Shown: positions 7,199-15,030, counted from the stretch's first letter. The stretch is 29,644 nucleotides of DNA from UBA5734 sp964528645 (GCA_964528645.1 CAZGSR010000034.1:1-29644), one strand, 5' to 3'. Made by a program: numbers and translations. The notes: generated by a model from the sequence alone, not told the origin.

Positions 7199-7749
7199 TG
7201 AGCATTTACGAGAAAATCTATGAAATTGCCGCAGACCAATACGGTCTGATCACATGTGAAGAGGCCAAAGAAATTGGCATCCCCAACATTGAACTCGTAA
7301 AGCTAGCACATCGAGGTAAACTAGAACACATTAGTCACGGTTTATATCGAATCTTTAAATATATCCCGACACAATTTAATGTTTATGCGGAAGCGGTCAA
7401 AACTGTTGGTTCAGACGCTCACCTTTATGGTGAATCTGTTTTGGCATTTCACGGACTCATCCCAACCAATCCAACTACCTTATCGGTCTCTACATCGCAA
7501 CGCGTTCGGAAGACCTTACCCAAACATATTAGGCTCATAAAAATAAATACCATCGAACCAACGGTATACTATGAAGGAATCCCCTCTCAGTCTGTTGCAA
7601 ATGCCATTCGTGCTTGCATTGGTTCGATTATATCTGAACGTTTGATCGATGCTGTGAATGCGGCTAAAAGAATTGGTTTGATCACTGCCAGTGAAGAAAT
7701 ATCAATCAAAAAGGAAGTGAAAAATGACAGGCAATCGTCCAAACAGTAA
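7198..7749 (+). CDS. AbiEi-family antitoxin / transcriptional regulator
   Basis: A 183-residue protein of the AbiEi (type IV antitoxin) group. An N-terminal winged helix, about 5-55 (AADQYGLITCEEAKEIGI, then LAHRGKLEHISHGLYRI), is followed by a C-terminal domain. The family normally neutralises a nucleotidyltransferase toxin encoded by the next gene and represses its own promoter. The ATG at 7198 is chosen over 7162 because the longer form would start inside the promoter and because MSIYEKIYEIA gives the expected N-terminus. No ribosome binding site precedes it, which fits leaderless translation. Its 3' end overlaps the toxin fragment by 26 bases. Composition is much more AT-rich than neighbouring genes, suggesting transfer. 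The protein looks complete, but its partner is broken. Confidence 0.82.
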   Translation: MSIYEKIYEIAADQYGLITCEEAKEIGIPNIELVKLAHRGKLEHISHGLYRIFKYIPTQFNVYAEAVKTVGSDAHLYGESVLAFHGLIPTNPTTLSVSTSQRVRKTLPKHIRLIKINTIEPTVYYEGIPSQSVANAIRACIGSIISERLIDAVNAAKRIGLITASEEISIKKEVKNDRQSSKQ

Positions 7750-7993
7750 AAGAAATCTAGACATTGCCATCGAAAGAGCTTTTGGTCATACCAATAACAC
7801 TTTGCAAATTAGAACAATAATGGCAAATACAATCATTGGCCAATTATTGCCTTTGGGTGCAGTCAAGGGCGGTAGCGCTCTCAAACTGAGGTATGGAAAT
7901 GCTACAACTAGATTCACGACCGATTTAGACACATCACGCGGCATGAGTTTAGCAAGTTTCACAGACGAACTAAACACCGCTCTAGCATATTGA
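7724..7993 (+). pseudogene. Truncated AbiEii-family nucleotidyltransferase toxin
   Basis: The 5' part of a nucleotidyltransferase toxin gene; only 89 codons remain where the family usually has well over 200. The nucleotide-binding core is kept: KGGSALKLRYGN (48-59) supplies the glycine/serine motif, and RFTTDLD with D67 and D69 supplies the metal-binding aspartates. The helical C-terminal part is missing. The ATG follows AGGAAG and overlaps the antitoxin gene, the usual arrangement. Homology stops at about residue 89 and the DNA runs directly into threonine aldolase sequence in another frame. It probably makes no working toxin, though a short product could still be translated. Confidence 0.82.
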
Positions 7994-8168
7994 AACGCCA
8001 ACGAATCGGATTTTCTTCGTTCTCGAAAACACGAAAATGCTGGACTTGCAAAAGAACCTATCCTTCAGCTTCTGGGAAAAAGCAGACGCCAATCATTCGG
8101 TCGTGAGATTTGCGACCAGCTGGGCCACTCTAGAAGAAAATGTCGAAGCCCTACGCGATCTGATTTAA
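7986..8168 (+). pseudogene. 3' remnant of an L-threonine aldolase gene
   Basis: In the frame that ends with TAA at 8166-8168, about 60 codons read as the C-terminus of a low-specificity L-threonine aldolase (PLP enzyme cleaving threonine to glycine and acetaldehyde). Recognisable pieces are ETPTNRIFFVLEN, then FSFWEKADANHSVVRF, then ATSWATLEENVEALRDLI, a family-typical ending. There is no start codon with a ribosome binding site and the PLP-lysine region is absent. The upstream boundary coincides with the end of AbiEii homology at about 7985, so the two fragments were joined by a deletion or recombination. The frame is intact, suggesting a recent event or a remnant of a nearby complete copy. 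Confidence 0.8.
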
Positions 8169-8185
8169 GCTAAAAAGATGTGGCG

Positions 8186-8227
8186 AAACGCCCAACCTCA
8201 GAAGCGGTAAAACGCCCCACTTCAGAA
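8186..8227. repeat. Direct repeat, two 18-bp copies at 24-bp period
   Basis: AAACGCCCAACCTCAGAA (8186-8203) and AAACGCCCCACTTCAGAA (8210-8227) differ at two positions. The second copy includes the nitroreductase stop codon. It looks like a small local duplication at the edge of the inserted segment. Confidence 0.7.
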
Positions 8228-8743
8228 TTCGTTGTAAAACACGGTCTCCTCAATCGCTCGGATATCCAAATGGAGCGGACTGGGCTTTGCGTTATCTGCC
8301 GGATAGCCAATCACCAACACAGCAACGGGGACAAGATTTTCCGGAATATTGTATTCGGAAATGATCTTGGCCGGATCAAAGCTCATGACCCAAGTCGAAC
8401 CCAGGCCAATGTCTGCAGCTGCCAGTGTCATATGTGTGGTCACGATGCTGGCATCGATCTCGCCCCCGTCTTTGCCATCCTGCTTGCGTTTGTAACTCAC
8501 GGTCTTGTCATAGCAGACCAGAAGCGCCAAGGGCGCATTGAAACGGTATTTGGTGCAAATTTCCAGCTTGGCGAGCGTATCTTCCCGGTCGAGCACCAGA
8601 ATGCGCTGCGGCTGATAATTGCAGGCAGTCGGAGCCACCTGGCCTGCTCGCAAAATGAGATCCAGCTTTTCTTGTTCCACGGCCTGGTCCTTGAATTGAC
8701 GCACAGAGTAACGCACTTCGGCTAGAGCGTTGAAATTTTCCAT
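8222..8743 (-). CDS. Nitroreductase-family FMN oxidoreductase
   Basis: A 173-residue NAD(P)H:FMN nitroreductase-like protein. The N-terminal RYSVRQFKDQAVEQEKL is the FMN-phosphate-binding pattern (R-x-S-x-R-x-F), PTACNYQPQRILV is the usual flavin/interface segment, and VLVIGYPAD is the C-terminal family motif. The ATG at 8743 is preferred over 8773 because GGGAGG lies 11 bases before it. The protein is short for the family (about 170-220), which is common in anaerobe versions of unknown substrate. It stands alone; its 3' end abuts the AbiE/threonine aldolase scar. In the 206 bases upstream (8744-8949) I see nothing beyond its leader. Confidence 0.88.
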   Translation of the reverse strand: MENFNALAEVRYSVRQFKDQAVEQEKLDLILRAGQVAPTACNYQPQRILVLDREDTLAKLEICTKYRFNAPLALLVCYDKTVSYKRKQDGKDGGEIDASIVTTHMTLAAADIGLGSTWVMSFDPAKIISEYNIPENLVPVAVLVIGYPADNAKPSPLHLDIRAIEETVFYNEF

Positions 8744-8949
8744 TTTTGTAAGAGCCTCCCTATTGATCAACATGCTTTGCTATCAATTTTATCATATACA
8801 ATAGAAAACGCCCGCCTGCTAAGCAGTTGAACGCGCATGATGCGGCAAACTGTACGATTTTGATGAAAATATGAGCAGGTTGAAGATGTTGGGTGTGTGA
8901 GTGGCAACATAAGAAATAGGTGGCAGTATAGGTTTAAACCAGCAAACGA

Positions 8950-9621
8950 TTAGATATTAAGTTCAAGAGCGTTTTCAGCACAAACCTTTCGAATTGATTT
9001 CATTTCTTTTTTTGTACATGAATTCAAGATATTTTCTAGCACAGCCAAATCTCTGCTGGATTCAAAGATATACGGAAGTATATTCCGTACGGATTCGATA
9101 TCCTTCTCCCTTTTTGACGCGGGTATCCGATGTGGATTAATGATGATTTTTTGAATAACATACACGGCTGGTTCCGGAACATTGATATTGTAATTTCTTA
9201 CCCCAATCTTCATTGGAAAATCAGATAATATGTTAATATCTCGCAACGATTGTCCTCGAATCCCAATACCAGGAATATCCATATATGAATCAAATCCAGA
9301 GCCTACCTGTCGCGTTAAAAATTCTATCTCAAGCAAATCCTCTTTAAACATCTTCACCACTTCGGTGAGACGGTCCCGAACGATAAGGAAACCTGCCTCT
9401 GCCATCTTTTGTTCGAGATGTATTTGCGGGGATGGACGTCTAATATTTGGATAAAGGAAATCAACATCTCTGGTTCGAATGTTGGGCAGAAACTCTGACT
9501 CAAAATAGAATGTGTACAGATACTCAGCCCAACTACCAATGAGCATGACATGAGGCAATGCCCCTGATGAATCCAAAACATCTATAGTTGACCAGAATGC
9601 TTCTTCTTGTCTCTTATCCAT
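8950..9621 (-). CDS. Nucleotidyltransferase-fold protein of a two-gene island
   Basis: A 223-residue protein with polymerase-beta-type nucleotidyltransferase features: a glycine-serine pair G29-S30 in MLIGSWAEYLY, paired aspartates D52 and D54 in TRDVDFLYP, and a further acidic pair E98/E100 in LLEIEFLT as candidate third metal ligand. The gap between the GS motif and the aspartates is longer than in minimal nucleotidyltransferases. The C-terminal half (PEPAVYVIQKIIINPHRIPASKREKDIESV) resembles the helical part of AbiEii-like and related proteins. It starts inside the preceding small gene with an 8-base ATGGATAA overlap, implying translational coupling. AT-rich, unlike the host backbone. A toxin, RNA/protein nucleotidylating or defence role is plausible but unproven. 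Confidence 0.65.
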   Translation of the reverse strand: MDKRQEEAFWSTIDVLDSSGALPHVMLIGSWAEYLYTFYFESEFLPNIRTRDVDFLYPNIRRPSPQIHLEQKMAEAGFLIVRDRLTEVVKMFKEDLLEIEFLTRQVGSGFDSYMDIPGIGIRGQSLRDINILSDFPMKIGVRNYNINVPEPAVYVIQKIIINPHRIPASKREKDIESVRNILPYIFESSRDLAVLENILNSCTKKEMKSIRKVCAENALELNI

Positions 9622-9928
9622 TTTTGTGAATCCTCAAATACCGCTCCATTTCCATTTGCTCTTTTTTCAATCTACGCAGGGTCAATTCGATTTTTTTTCG
9701 TTTTTCCAGCTGCATTTGTAAAATCTCTAAAGCACCATCTTTTCTCGTGATGTATTTATTAATCACCTTATCACCCTGCCGAAAAACCAAATAAGAGTAG
9801 TCATGCCCGTGAATACGCTTTGTAGTAATAGAGCCGCGGGGTAGTTTTTCGAGCTCCTCTTGATAGGCGGCCTGCATCCTTTTATTCCGTTCATACTCTT
9901 CTGCTATTACAGAATTAATGACACTCAC
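9614..9928 (-). CDS. Small charged protein, partner of the nucleotidyltransferase-fold protein
   Basis: A 104-residue protein I do not recognise with certainty. The middle part (LPRGSITTKRIHGHDYSYLVFRQGDKVINKYI) looks like small uncharacterised Firmicute proteins with a G-x-YxYL-x-R-x-GKV-x-YI pattern. It is flanked by a helical N-terminus and a strongly basic, coiled-coil-like C-terminus (about 65-104). It starts with GTG after GAGGTG and overlaps the nucleotidyltransferase gene by eight bases, so the products are probably made in a set ratio and may interact. By analogy with two-gene toxin-antitoxin units it could be an antitoxin or DNA-binding repressor, but no clear helix-turn-helix is visible. 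Confidence 0.6.
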   Translation of the reverse strand: MSVINSVIAEEYERNKRMQAAYQEELEKLPRGSITTKRIHGHDYSYLVFRQGDKVINKYITRKDGALEILQMQLEKRKKIELTLRRLKKEQMEMERYLRIHKNG

Positions 9929-9942
9929 CTATAACACCTCGC

Positions 9943-10029
9943 TTATACTACATTTTTTATTCATTTCATGATTGTAGTATAACATATTTTATACTACATG
10001 CATTACAATATCGAATTTATGTAGTATAA
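9943..10029 (-). promoter_or_regulatory. Fourfold inverted operator upstream of the small protein/nucleotidyltransferase pair
   Basis: Four exact copies of TGTAGTATAA lie here in alternating orientation: TTATACTACA at 9943-9952, TGTAGTATAA at 9973-9982, TTATACTACA at 9989-9998, TGTAGTATAA at 10020-10029. The two inner copies form a palindrome with a 6-base centre, and each outer/inner pair forms a wider palindrome of 20-21 bases spacing. Each motif contains TATAA, so repressor and polymerase sites probably overlap. A weak promoter (TTGTAA, 16 bases, TATGTT) can be fitted, but the exact promoter is unclear. Confidence 0.75.
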
Positions 10030-10054
10030 TTTTCAATCAACAACAATTACAAAA

Positions 10055-10082
10055 GCGGCACCGGAAACTGCTCCGATGCCGC
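10055..10082 (-). terminator. Terminator of the isomerase operon
   Basis: GCGGCACCGGA (10055-10065) pairs with TCCGATGCCGC (10072-10082) with one mismatch and a 6-base loop. On the minus strand it is followed by TTTTG. It begins 43 bases after the isomerase stop codon. Confidence 0.75.
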
Positions 10083-10125
10083 CTGTGTCTGAAAAAATGA
10101 ATCGGCTTGATCTTTATAACGTCGA

Positions 10126-11538
10126 TCAGCTATGCCGGTACACATCCCAACCAAGATAATTCCCGAGGGCTTCTTCGAGCACGTCGGCGACGAGGCCGCG
10201 GTTCATGGCGACGTGGTGTTCGTAGCCGTTCTTGCAGATGTGGTTTAAAAGGCCCTGCAGGTCAGGGACCTGGCAGACAGCGACGCCGCCTTCGGTGTCC
10301 ATGCGATCTTTTAAAAATTCGCCTTCACCGACGTAGAGCTTGATCTTGCCGTTTTTGTCGTCGGTGGTGATCTTGGCGTAGGTCATCGGGCCTTCCTTGA
10401 TCTGGGCTTTGCAGGCACCAAAGCAGTTGGCCTGGCCGAGGGTGGTGCCGAGCACGCCGAGGTTGCCGATTTCGAAGTCTTTATGGCCGAAGAACGAGGC
10501 CGGGAAATTGGAGCAGTGCAGATTGACGCATTTGTTTCGCTCGTCAGCGAAGTTGTTGTTCCAGTCAAAATAGGCCGACGGTTCGCCGGATGCCAGGTAG
10601 AGGGCATACATCGCCAGGGCGCCGGTGACGTCCATTTCGCAGGCGCTGGGCATGCCTTTTTCGCCCATCATGCTCATGGACAGGCAGGTGGCGACGCCGT
10701 AATTGTTCTGGATCGAGTCCCAGCACTGGATGGCGCTGGCCTGGCAGTCATGGTCGGCGATCCATTGTTCGACAGTCAGAATCAGCTTGGCTTGCTTGAG
10801 GATCTGTTCTTCCGAGATGCCGGGGACAATCTTGCCATAGGCTTTGATTTCCTCAGCCTTGGCCAGGACTTCAGCGGTGATTTCCATCGCCAGGGCGGCA
10901 AAAATGATTTCCGACAGGTCAACGACGGCGGTGGTGATGCCGTATTTCTGCAGCAGTTTCTCCGAGAAGCGCACGGTGTGGAAAGCATCCGGACGGGTGC
11001 CGATCGCAGCAATCCGGGCGCGTTTCACGCCGCTGACGACGCGGCAGACGGCGGCGAATTTGTCGAGCTCACGGTCGAACTCAGTGCTGTTAATGTCGCA
11101 GGTGTGCTGCTTGGTCACGCTGTACTGGATGTCGCGTTGGTAGAGATTGTTGCACAGCGAGATCTTGCCGCAGAAGGCATCGCGGCGGTTCTCGAGCTGC
11201 ATCCGGTCGAGTGAATCATCGCAGGCCTGGACCAGGATCGGCACGTTGAGTTTAGCCAGGTCGATCGCGGTGGCGACGCCGACTTCGTCACCAAAGTTGG
11301 GCAGGATGACGAGGATGCCGTCGATCTTATCCTGGTTGGCCTTGAACAATTGGGCGCAGGCTTTGGCATCTTCGTACGTCATGACGGCGCCCAGTGGCGT
11401 TTCGTCTTCGCCGAGGATAACGGTGCCGATGCTCTTTGCGTCGAGCTTGGCCAGAATTTTCTTTCTCTCTTCACCGACCAGGTGATCCGGGAAGAAACTG
11501 CGGTTTGTAATGATGACACCGAGGGTTGTTTGTTTCAT
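10126..11538 (-). CDS. L-fucose/L-arabinose isomerase family protein
   Basis: A 470-residue aldose-ketose isomerase-fold protein. Candidate Mn-binding acids are E301 (SACEMDVTG) and D325 (YFDWNNN), whose 24-residue spacing equals that of E337/D361 in E. coli FucI; H341 in LHCSNFP is a further candidate ligand. It is shorter than E. coli FucI (about 590), like many Firmicute members whose substrates vary (fucose, arabinose and other aldoses). The ATG at 11538 follows GAGG with good spacing and gives the family start MKQTTLGVIITNRSFFPDHL. It begins 68 bases before the GH3 stop codon, in a different frame. As the last gene of an esterase-GH3-isomerase operon, it probably converts the sugar released by the glycosidase. 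Confidence 0.82.
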   Translation of the reverse strand: MKQTTLGVIITNRSFFPDHLVGEERKKILAKLDAKSIGTVILGEDETPLGAVMTYEDAKACAQLFKANQDKIDGILVILPNFGDEVGVATAIDLAKLNVPILVQACDDSLDRMQLENRRDAFCGKISLCNNLYQRDIQYSVTKQHTCDINSTEFDRELDKFAAVCRVVSGVKRARIAAIGTRPDAFHTVRFSEKLLQKYGITTAVVDLSEIIFAALAMEITAEVLAKAEEIKAYGKIVPGISEEQILKQAKLILTVEQWIADHDCQASAIQCWDSIQNNYGVATCLSMSMMGEKGMPSACEMDVTGALAMYALYLASGEPSAYFDWNNNFADERNKCVNLHCSNFPASFFGHKDFEIGNLGVLGTTLGQANCFGACKAQIKEGPMTYAKITTDDKNGKIKLYVGEGEFLKDRMDTEGGVAVCQVPDLQGLLNHICKNGYEHHVAMNRGLVADVLEEALGNYLGWDVYRHS

Positions 11539-13888
11539 GGATAGCCTCATTGCACTGATCAACCAAGGTCTGGAGCATGTTCTCCTCGACATGGCCCATT
11601 GAAAGCAGAACAAATGCCCGCAGGGGCAGATGAGCTTCCATTTCTGCCAGCATCACGGCAAACGACTCATCTGCCTCGCTGGCAGTTTCGGCCACATCAG
11701 TTGACTCCGGCGGCCTGGTTGCGTCACCCTCGTCATCCGCAAGGCCGTCATCTTTGGCCGCGCTGATCAGATTGAACAGCGACCCGATCCTGGCAAAGAA
11801 CGGACCGGCGATGGCAGCTGCAGCCGGATGAGCCATCAAGTCATGTTTGGTGGCATTCAGGTTGAAAACCACCGGCACTTGACGTTCAGCCTGGACCTGG
11901 ATCACGGCTTTCAGACGGATGTCGCGCGAGGAAGATCCCACCCGGATCTCGACCGGACCGGTCTCGACCATCCAGCCAGATGCTCTGACATCATAGTAGG
12001 CAAAGCTACGCCGGTCAAGCTGGATGGAAACCGTCTTGCTCTCACCCGGAATCAATTCGACTTTTTCAAACCCTTTCAGCTCCTGGGAAACACGATCTAC
12101 GTTCGCTTCAGGATAAGCCAGATAGAGCTGGACAACTTCGCGTCCGGCTCGTGCACCTGTGTTTTGCACGGTCACAGAGACGGTCAAAACGTCGCTTTCA
12201 CAGAACTCACTGGCGCTGACCACAAGGTCGCTGTAGCTGAACTGGGTGTAACTCAGGCCATGGCCAAAGGGGAACAAGACATCCATGCGGCGTTTGTCAT
12301 AATAGCGATAGCCAATGTATAGGCCCTCCCGGTACTCGACTCGGTCGTTAAATCCAGGGAAATCAAGGTAGCTCGGATTGTCTTCAAGGCGCAGGGGGAA
12401 TGTCTCGGCCAATTTGCCGCTTGGATTGGCATACCCAAACAAAAGATCAGCGATGGCGCCCCCTCCGGCCTGACCGGGCAAATACCCTTCCAGAATCGCT
12501 TCGACTTCATCTACCCAGGGCATTTCGATCGGCGACCCATTGGCCAGGACCACGATGGTCCGGGGGCAGACAGCCGCCACGGCCTTGATCAGGGCATCCT
12601 GGTTAGGCGGCAGATGCATGTGTTTCCTATCGTAACCTTCTGACTCGTAGTGATCAGGCAAGCCGGCAAAAATCACGGCTGCTCCAGCCGTTTGTGCAGC
12701 TGCGACAGCGGCATTAAAATCGGCCTGGTCAATTGCGTCGGTATCGAGGCGGAATCCAGGCTGGTAAGCAGCAGACGGACTGGATTTTCTGATTTCATCG
12801 AGCGCAGCTGTCAATCGGGTCGGATTGATGTGCGAGCTGCCCCCGCCCTGGTAACGCGGATTTTCCGCGAAGCGGCCGATGATCGCGACGGGCTGGTCTT
12901 TGGGCAAAGGCAGGGCTGCATGGTCGTTTTTCAGGAGAACGGCACATTGGCTGGCCACAGCCCGGTCCCGGGCATCATGAGCCACCGCATCGAACGTTGC
13001 GTCTTTTTTCAGGCTGTCCAGCTTGGCATAGATCAGGTCGAGCACGCGACCGGCCACGCGGTCGACATCGGATTCTGTCAGGCGGCCGTCGCGCACAGCG
13101 GCGACGACTTTGCGGTCGTTCATGCCACCAGATGAAGGCATTTCGAGGTCCATCCCGGCCTTGACGCCAGCAACTCGGTCATTGACGGCGCCCCAGTCCG
13201 AAACGACTATCCCCTGGTAACCCCATTCGTCGCGCAAAATCTCGGTCAGCAGGCGATGATTGTCCGACAGGTAGGTGCCGTTGACTTTGTTGTAGGAGCA
13301 CATCACCGTCGCAGGCTGGGCCTCGCGGATCGCGGTCTCAAAGCTGGCCAGGTAGATCTCCCGCAACGTACGTTCATCGATGATTGTGTCGACCGTCATG
13401 CGGCGCGACTCCTGGTTATTGGCGCAGAAATGCTTGATCGAAGTACCCACGCCCTGGCTTTGCACGCCCTGGATGTAGTGCTTGGCCATCTGCGATGACA
13501 GGTATGGATCCTCAGAGATGTATTCGAAATTGCGGCCACATAACGGGGAACGCTTGATGTTGCAGGCCGGACCGAGAACCACTGATACGCCCTGGGCTTG
13601 GGCTTCCTCGCCGATCAGGCTGCCAACCTCTGCGATCAGGTCGCGGTCCCAGGACGAGCCCAGTCCGGCACCGGATGGGAAACAGGTCGCCGGCACACTG
13701 GCCAAAAGACCCAGATGGTCGCCTTCATCTGCTTGGCGCCTGAGGCCATGCGGGCCGTCTGAGACCATGATCGCCGGCAGACCCAGCCGTTCAATCACCT
13801 GGGTATGCCAGAAATCCTGGCCGGAAAGCATTGAGCATTTTTCTTCGAGCGTCATCTGGGTCAGGATTTTTACGGTACGCGGGTCCAT
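11471..13888 (-). CDS. Glycoside hydrolase family 3 (beta-glucosidase/xylosidase type)
   Basis: An 805-residue retaining exo-glycosidase. The (beta/alpha)8 domain contains SDGPHGLR (43-50), KHFCANNQE (152-160) and the nucleophile D231 in VVSDWGAV. The alpha/beta sandwich domain follows, then a fibronectin-III-like domain (from about AGREVVQLYLAYPEANV). The order matches three-domain beta-glucosidases. No signal peptide is present, so it acts in the cytoplasm on imported oligosaccharides. AGAGGAG precedes the ATG. The last ~23 residues are encoded inside the isomerase gene and have odd composition (CHHYKPQFLPGSPGR), so the ancestral stop may have been lost. Substrate could be beta-glucosides, xylosides or related sugars. 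Confidence 0.93.
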   Translation of the reverse strand: MDPRTVKILTQMTLEEKCSMLSGQDFWHTQVIERLGLPAIMVSDGPHGLRRQADEGDHLGLLASVPATCFPSGAGLGSSWDRDLIAEVGSLIGEEAQAQGVSVVLGPACNIKRSPLCGRNFEYISEDPYLSSQMAKHYIQGVQSQGVGTSIKHFCANNQESRRMTVDTIIDERTLREIYLASFETAIREAQPATVMCSYNKVNGTYLSDNHRLLTEILRDEWGYQGIVVSDWGAVNDRVAGVKAGMDLEMPSSGGMNDRKVVAAVRDGRLTESDVDRVAGRVLDLIYAKLDSLKKDATFDAVAHDARDRAVASQCAVLLKNDHAALPLPKDQPVAIIGRFAENPRYQGGGSSHINPTRLTAALDEIRKSSPSAAYQPGFRLDTDAIDQADFNAAVAAAQTAGAAVIFAGLPDHYESEGYDRKHMHLPPNQDALIKAVAAVCPRTIVVLANGSPIEMPWVDEVEAILEGYLPGQAGGGAIADLLFGYANPSGKLAETFPLRLEDNPSYLDFPGFNDRVEYREGLYIGYRYYDKRRMDVLFPFGHGLSYTQFSYSDLVVSASEFCESDVLTVSVTVQNTGARAGREVVQLYLAYPEANVDRVSQELKGFEKVELIPGESKTVSIQLDRRSFAYYDVRASGWMVETGPVEIRVGSSSRDIRLKAVIQVQAERQVPVVFNLNATKHDLMAHPAAAAIAGPFFARIGSLFNLISAAKDDGLADDEGDATRPPESTDVAETASEADESFAVMLAEMEAHLPLRAFVLLSMGHVEENMLQTLVDQCNEAIHETNNPRCHHYKPQFLPGSPGR

Positions 13889-13935
13889 GGTTTGATCTCC
13901 TCTGTTTCAATATTATTCGCGCGATCTCTGGTTGG

Positions 13936-15030
13936 TCACACGTGTTTCAATTCGGTTGCGATCTCATGGGCCAAGGCCTCCGCCTGGGGCAGCAGTCCGA
14001 CGACATCGATAAAGGCGTGACCAACTCCTTTGTATCGGATCACCTTAGCCTTATTTCCAGCGGCCTGCAGATACCGGCCAAAAAGCTCACCCTGGACACG
14101 CAACCCGTCATATTCAGCCGTCGCGATCAAGGTTCTGGGGAAAACGGTGAAGTCAGACGCCAGCAACGGGCTGGCGAGCGGGTTCTGGCAGTCATCCAGC
14201 GAGTCAGTGTAGAGCGCTTCAAAGCCAGGTGCTTCGTCTTCTTTGGGGGCGAACCCCAGAACCATCGGTTCGAGAACAGCGCGGTATTCATCACAAAGAG
14301 CAAAGTCTGACAGGTTCCATTTGAAGTCAGGGGTTCGTGCCGTGCCAATCAGGACGGCCGGATAAATCAGGTACTGAGCCTTGATGACGGGACGGTCCGA
14401 AGCCCGGTCGAGCAGGCAGCAGGCAGCTGACAAATTGCCACCGGCACTGTCACCACCGACTGTGATTTTGGCCGGATCGATGCCATAGTCAGCTGCATGG
14501 TCATGGACATGGCAGACGGCCGCATAGCAGTCCTGGAGGCCCTGGGGGAACTTGTGTTCAGGTGCCAGGGCATAGTCGATGTTGAAAACAACCGCACCGG
14601 CCAATTCTGCAACCAGGCGGCAGAAATTCTCGACTGCAAAAGGTGATCCACCGACAAAACCGCCGCCATGGAAAAAGACCAGGGCCGGGCGGTCCGTTTT
14701 GTCAAAGGGCTTTCGGGGATAATAACGCCAGAGGCCTACCGTGCGACCCTCAACGTCTATGGTTTCAAAACCGGTGTAGATTTCGACCGTGTTCAGATTG
14801 CGATTGGGCGAGCCCATGAAACGGCGCATTTGCTCTACAGTCAGGGTCGCTGCATCAAAGGGGCTATCAGTTTTTGGTCGTCCAAGGATGGACTGGATAA
14901 AGCGTGGGTCAGGGTAATTCTTTTTAGGCTCATCTGGAACGGATTTGTCGATCAGGGAGAGGGAGTTATCGTTTTCTATTGTCTGGTCATCCAACATCGC
15001 CTGAACAAGCGAAAAGTCATACGTGCGCAT
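13936..15030 (-). CDS. Alpha/beta hydrolase, HSL-type acetyl esterase
   Basis: A 364-residue esterase of the hormone-sensitive-lipase group. The oxyanion-hole motif HGGG is at 121-124, the nucleophile S195 lies in GGDSAGG, and the triad is completed by D308 (ATAEYDGL) and H338 (GVGHAF). YALAPEHKFP is also typical. An ATG at 15042 is in frame, but GGAGG sits between the two ATGs, five bases before that at 15030, so the shorter form is preferred. No signal peptide. It is first in an operon with the GH3 enzyme (47-base gap) and the isomerase. Removing acetyl or other acyl groups from imported oligosaccharides before GH3 cleavage is a reasonable inference. Confidence 0.88.
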   Translation of the reverse strand: MRTYDFSLVQAMLDDQTIENDNSLSLIDKSVPDEPKKNYPDPRFIQSILGRPKTDSPFDAATLTVEQMRRFMGSPNRNLNTVEIYTGFETIDVEGRTVGLWRYYPRKPFDKTDRPALVFFHGGGFVGGSPFAVENFCRLVAELAGAVVFNIDYALAPEHKFPQGLQDCYAAVCHVHDHAADYGIDPAKITVGGDSAGGNLSAACCLLDRASDRPVIKAQYLIYPAVLIGTARTPDFKWNLSDFALCDEYRAVLEPMVLGFAPKEDEAPGFEALYTDSLDDCQNPLASPLLASDFTVFPRTLIATAEYDGLRVQGELFGRYLQAAGNKAKVIRYKGVGHAFIDVVGLLPQAEALAHEIATELKHV

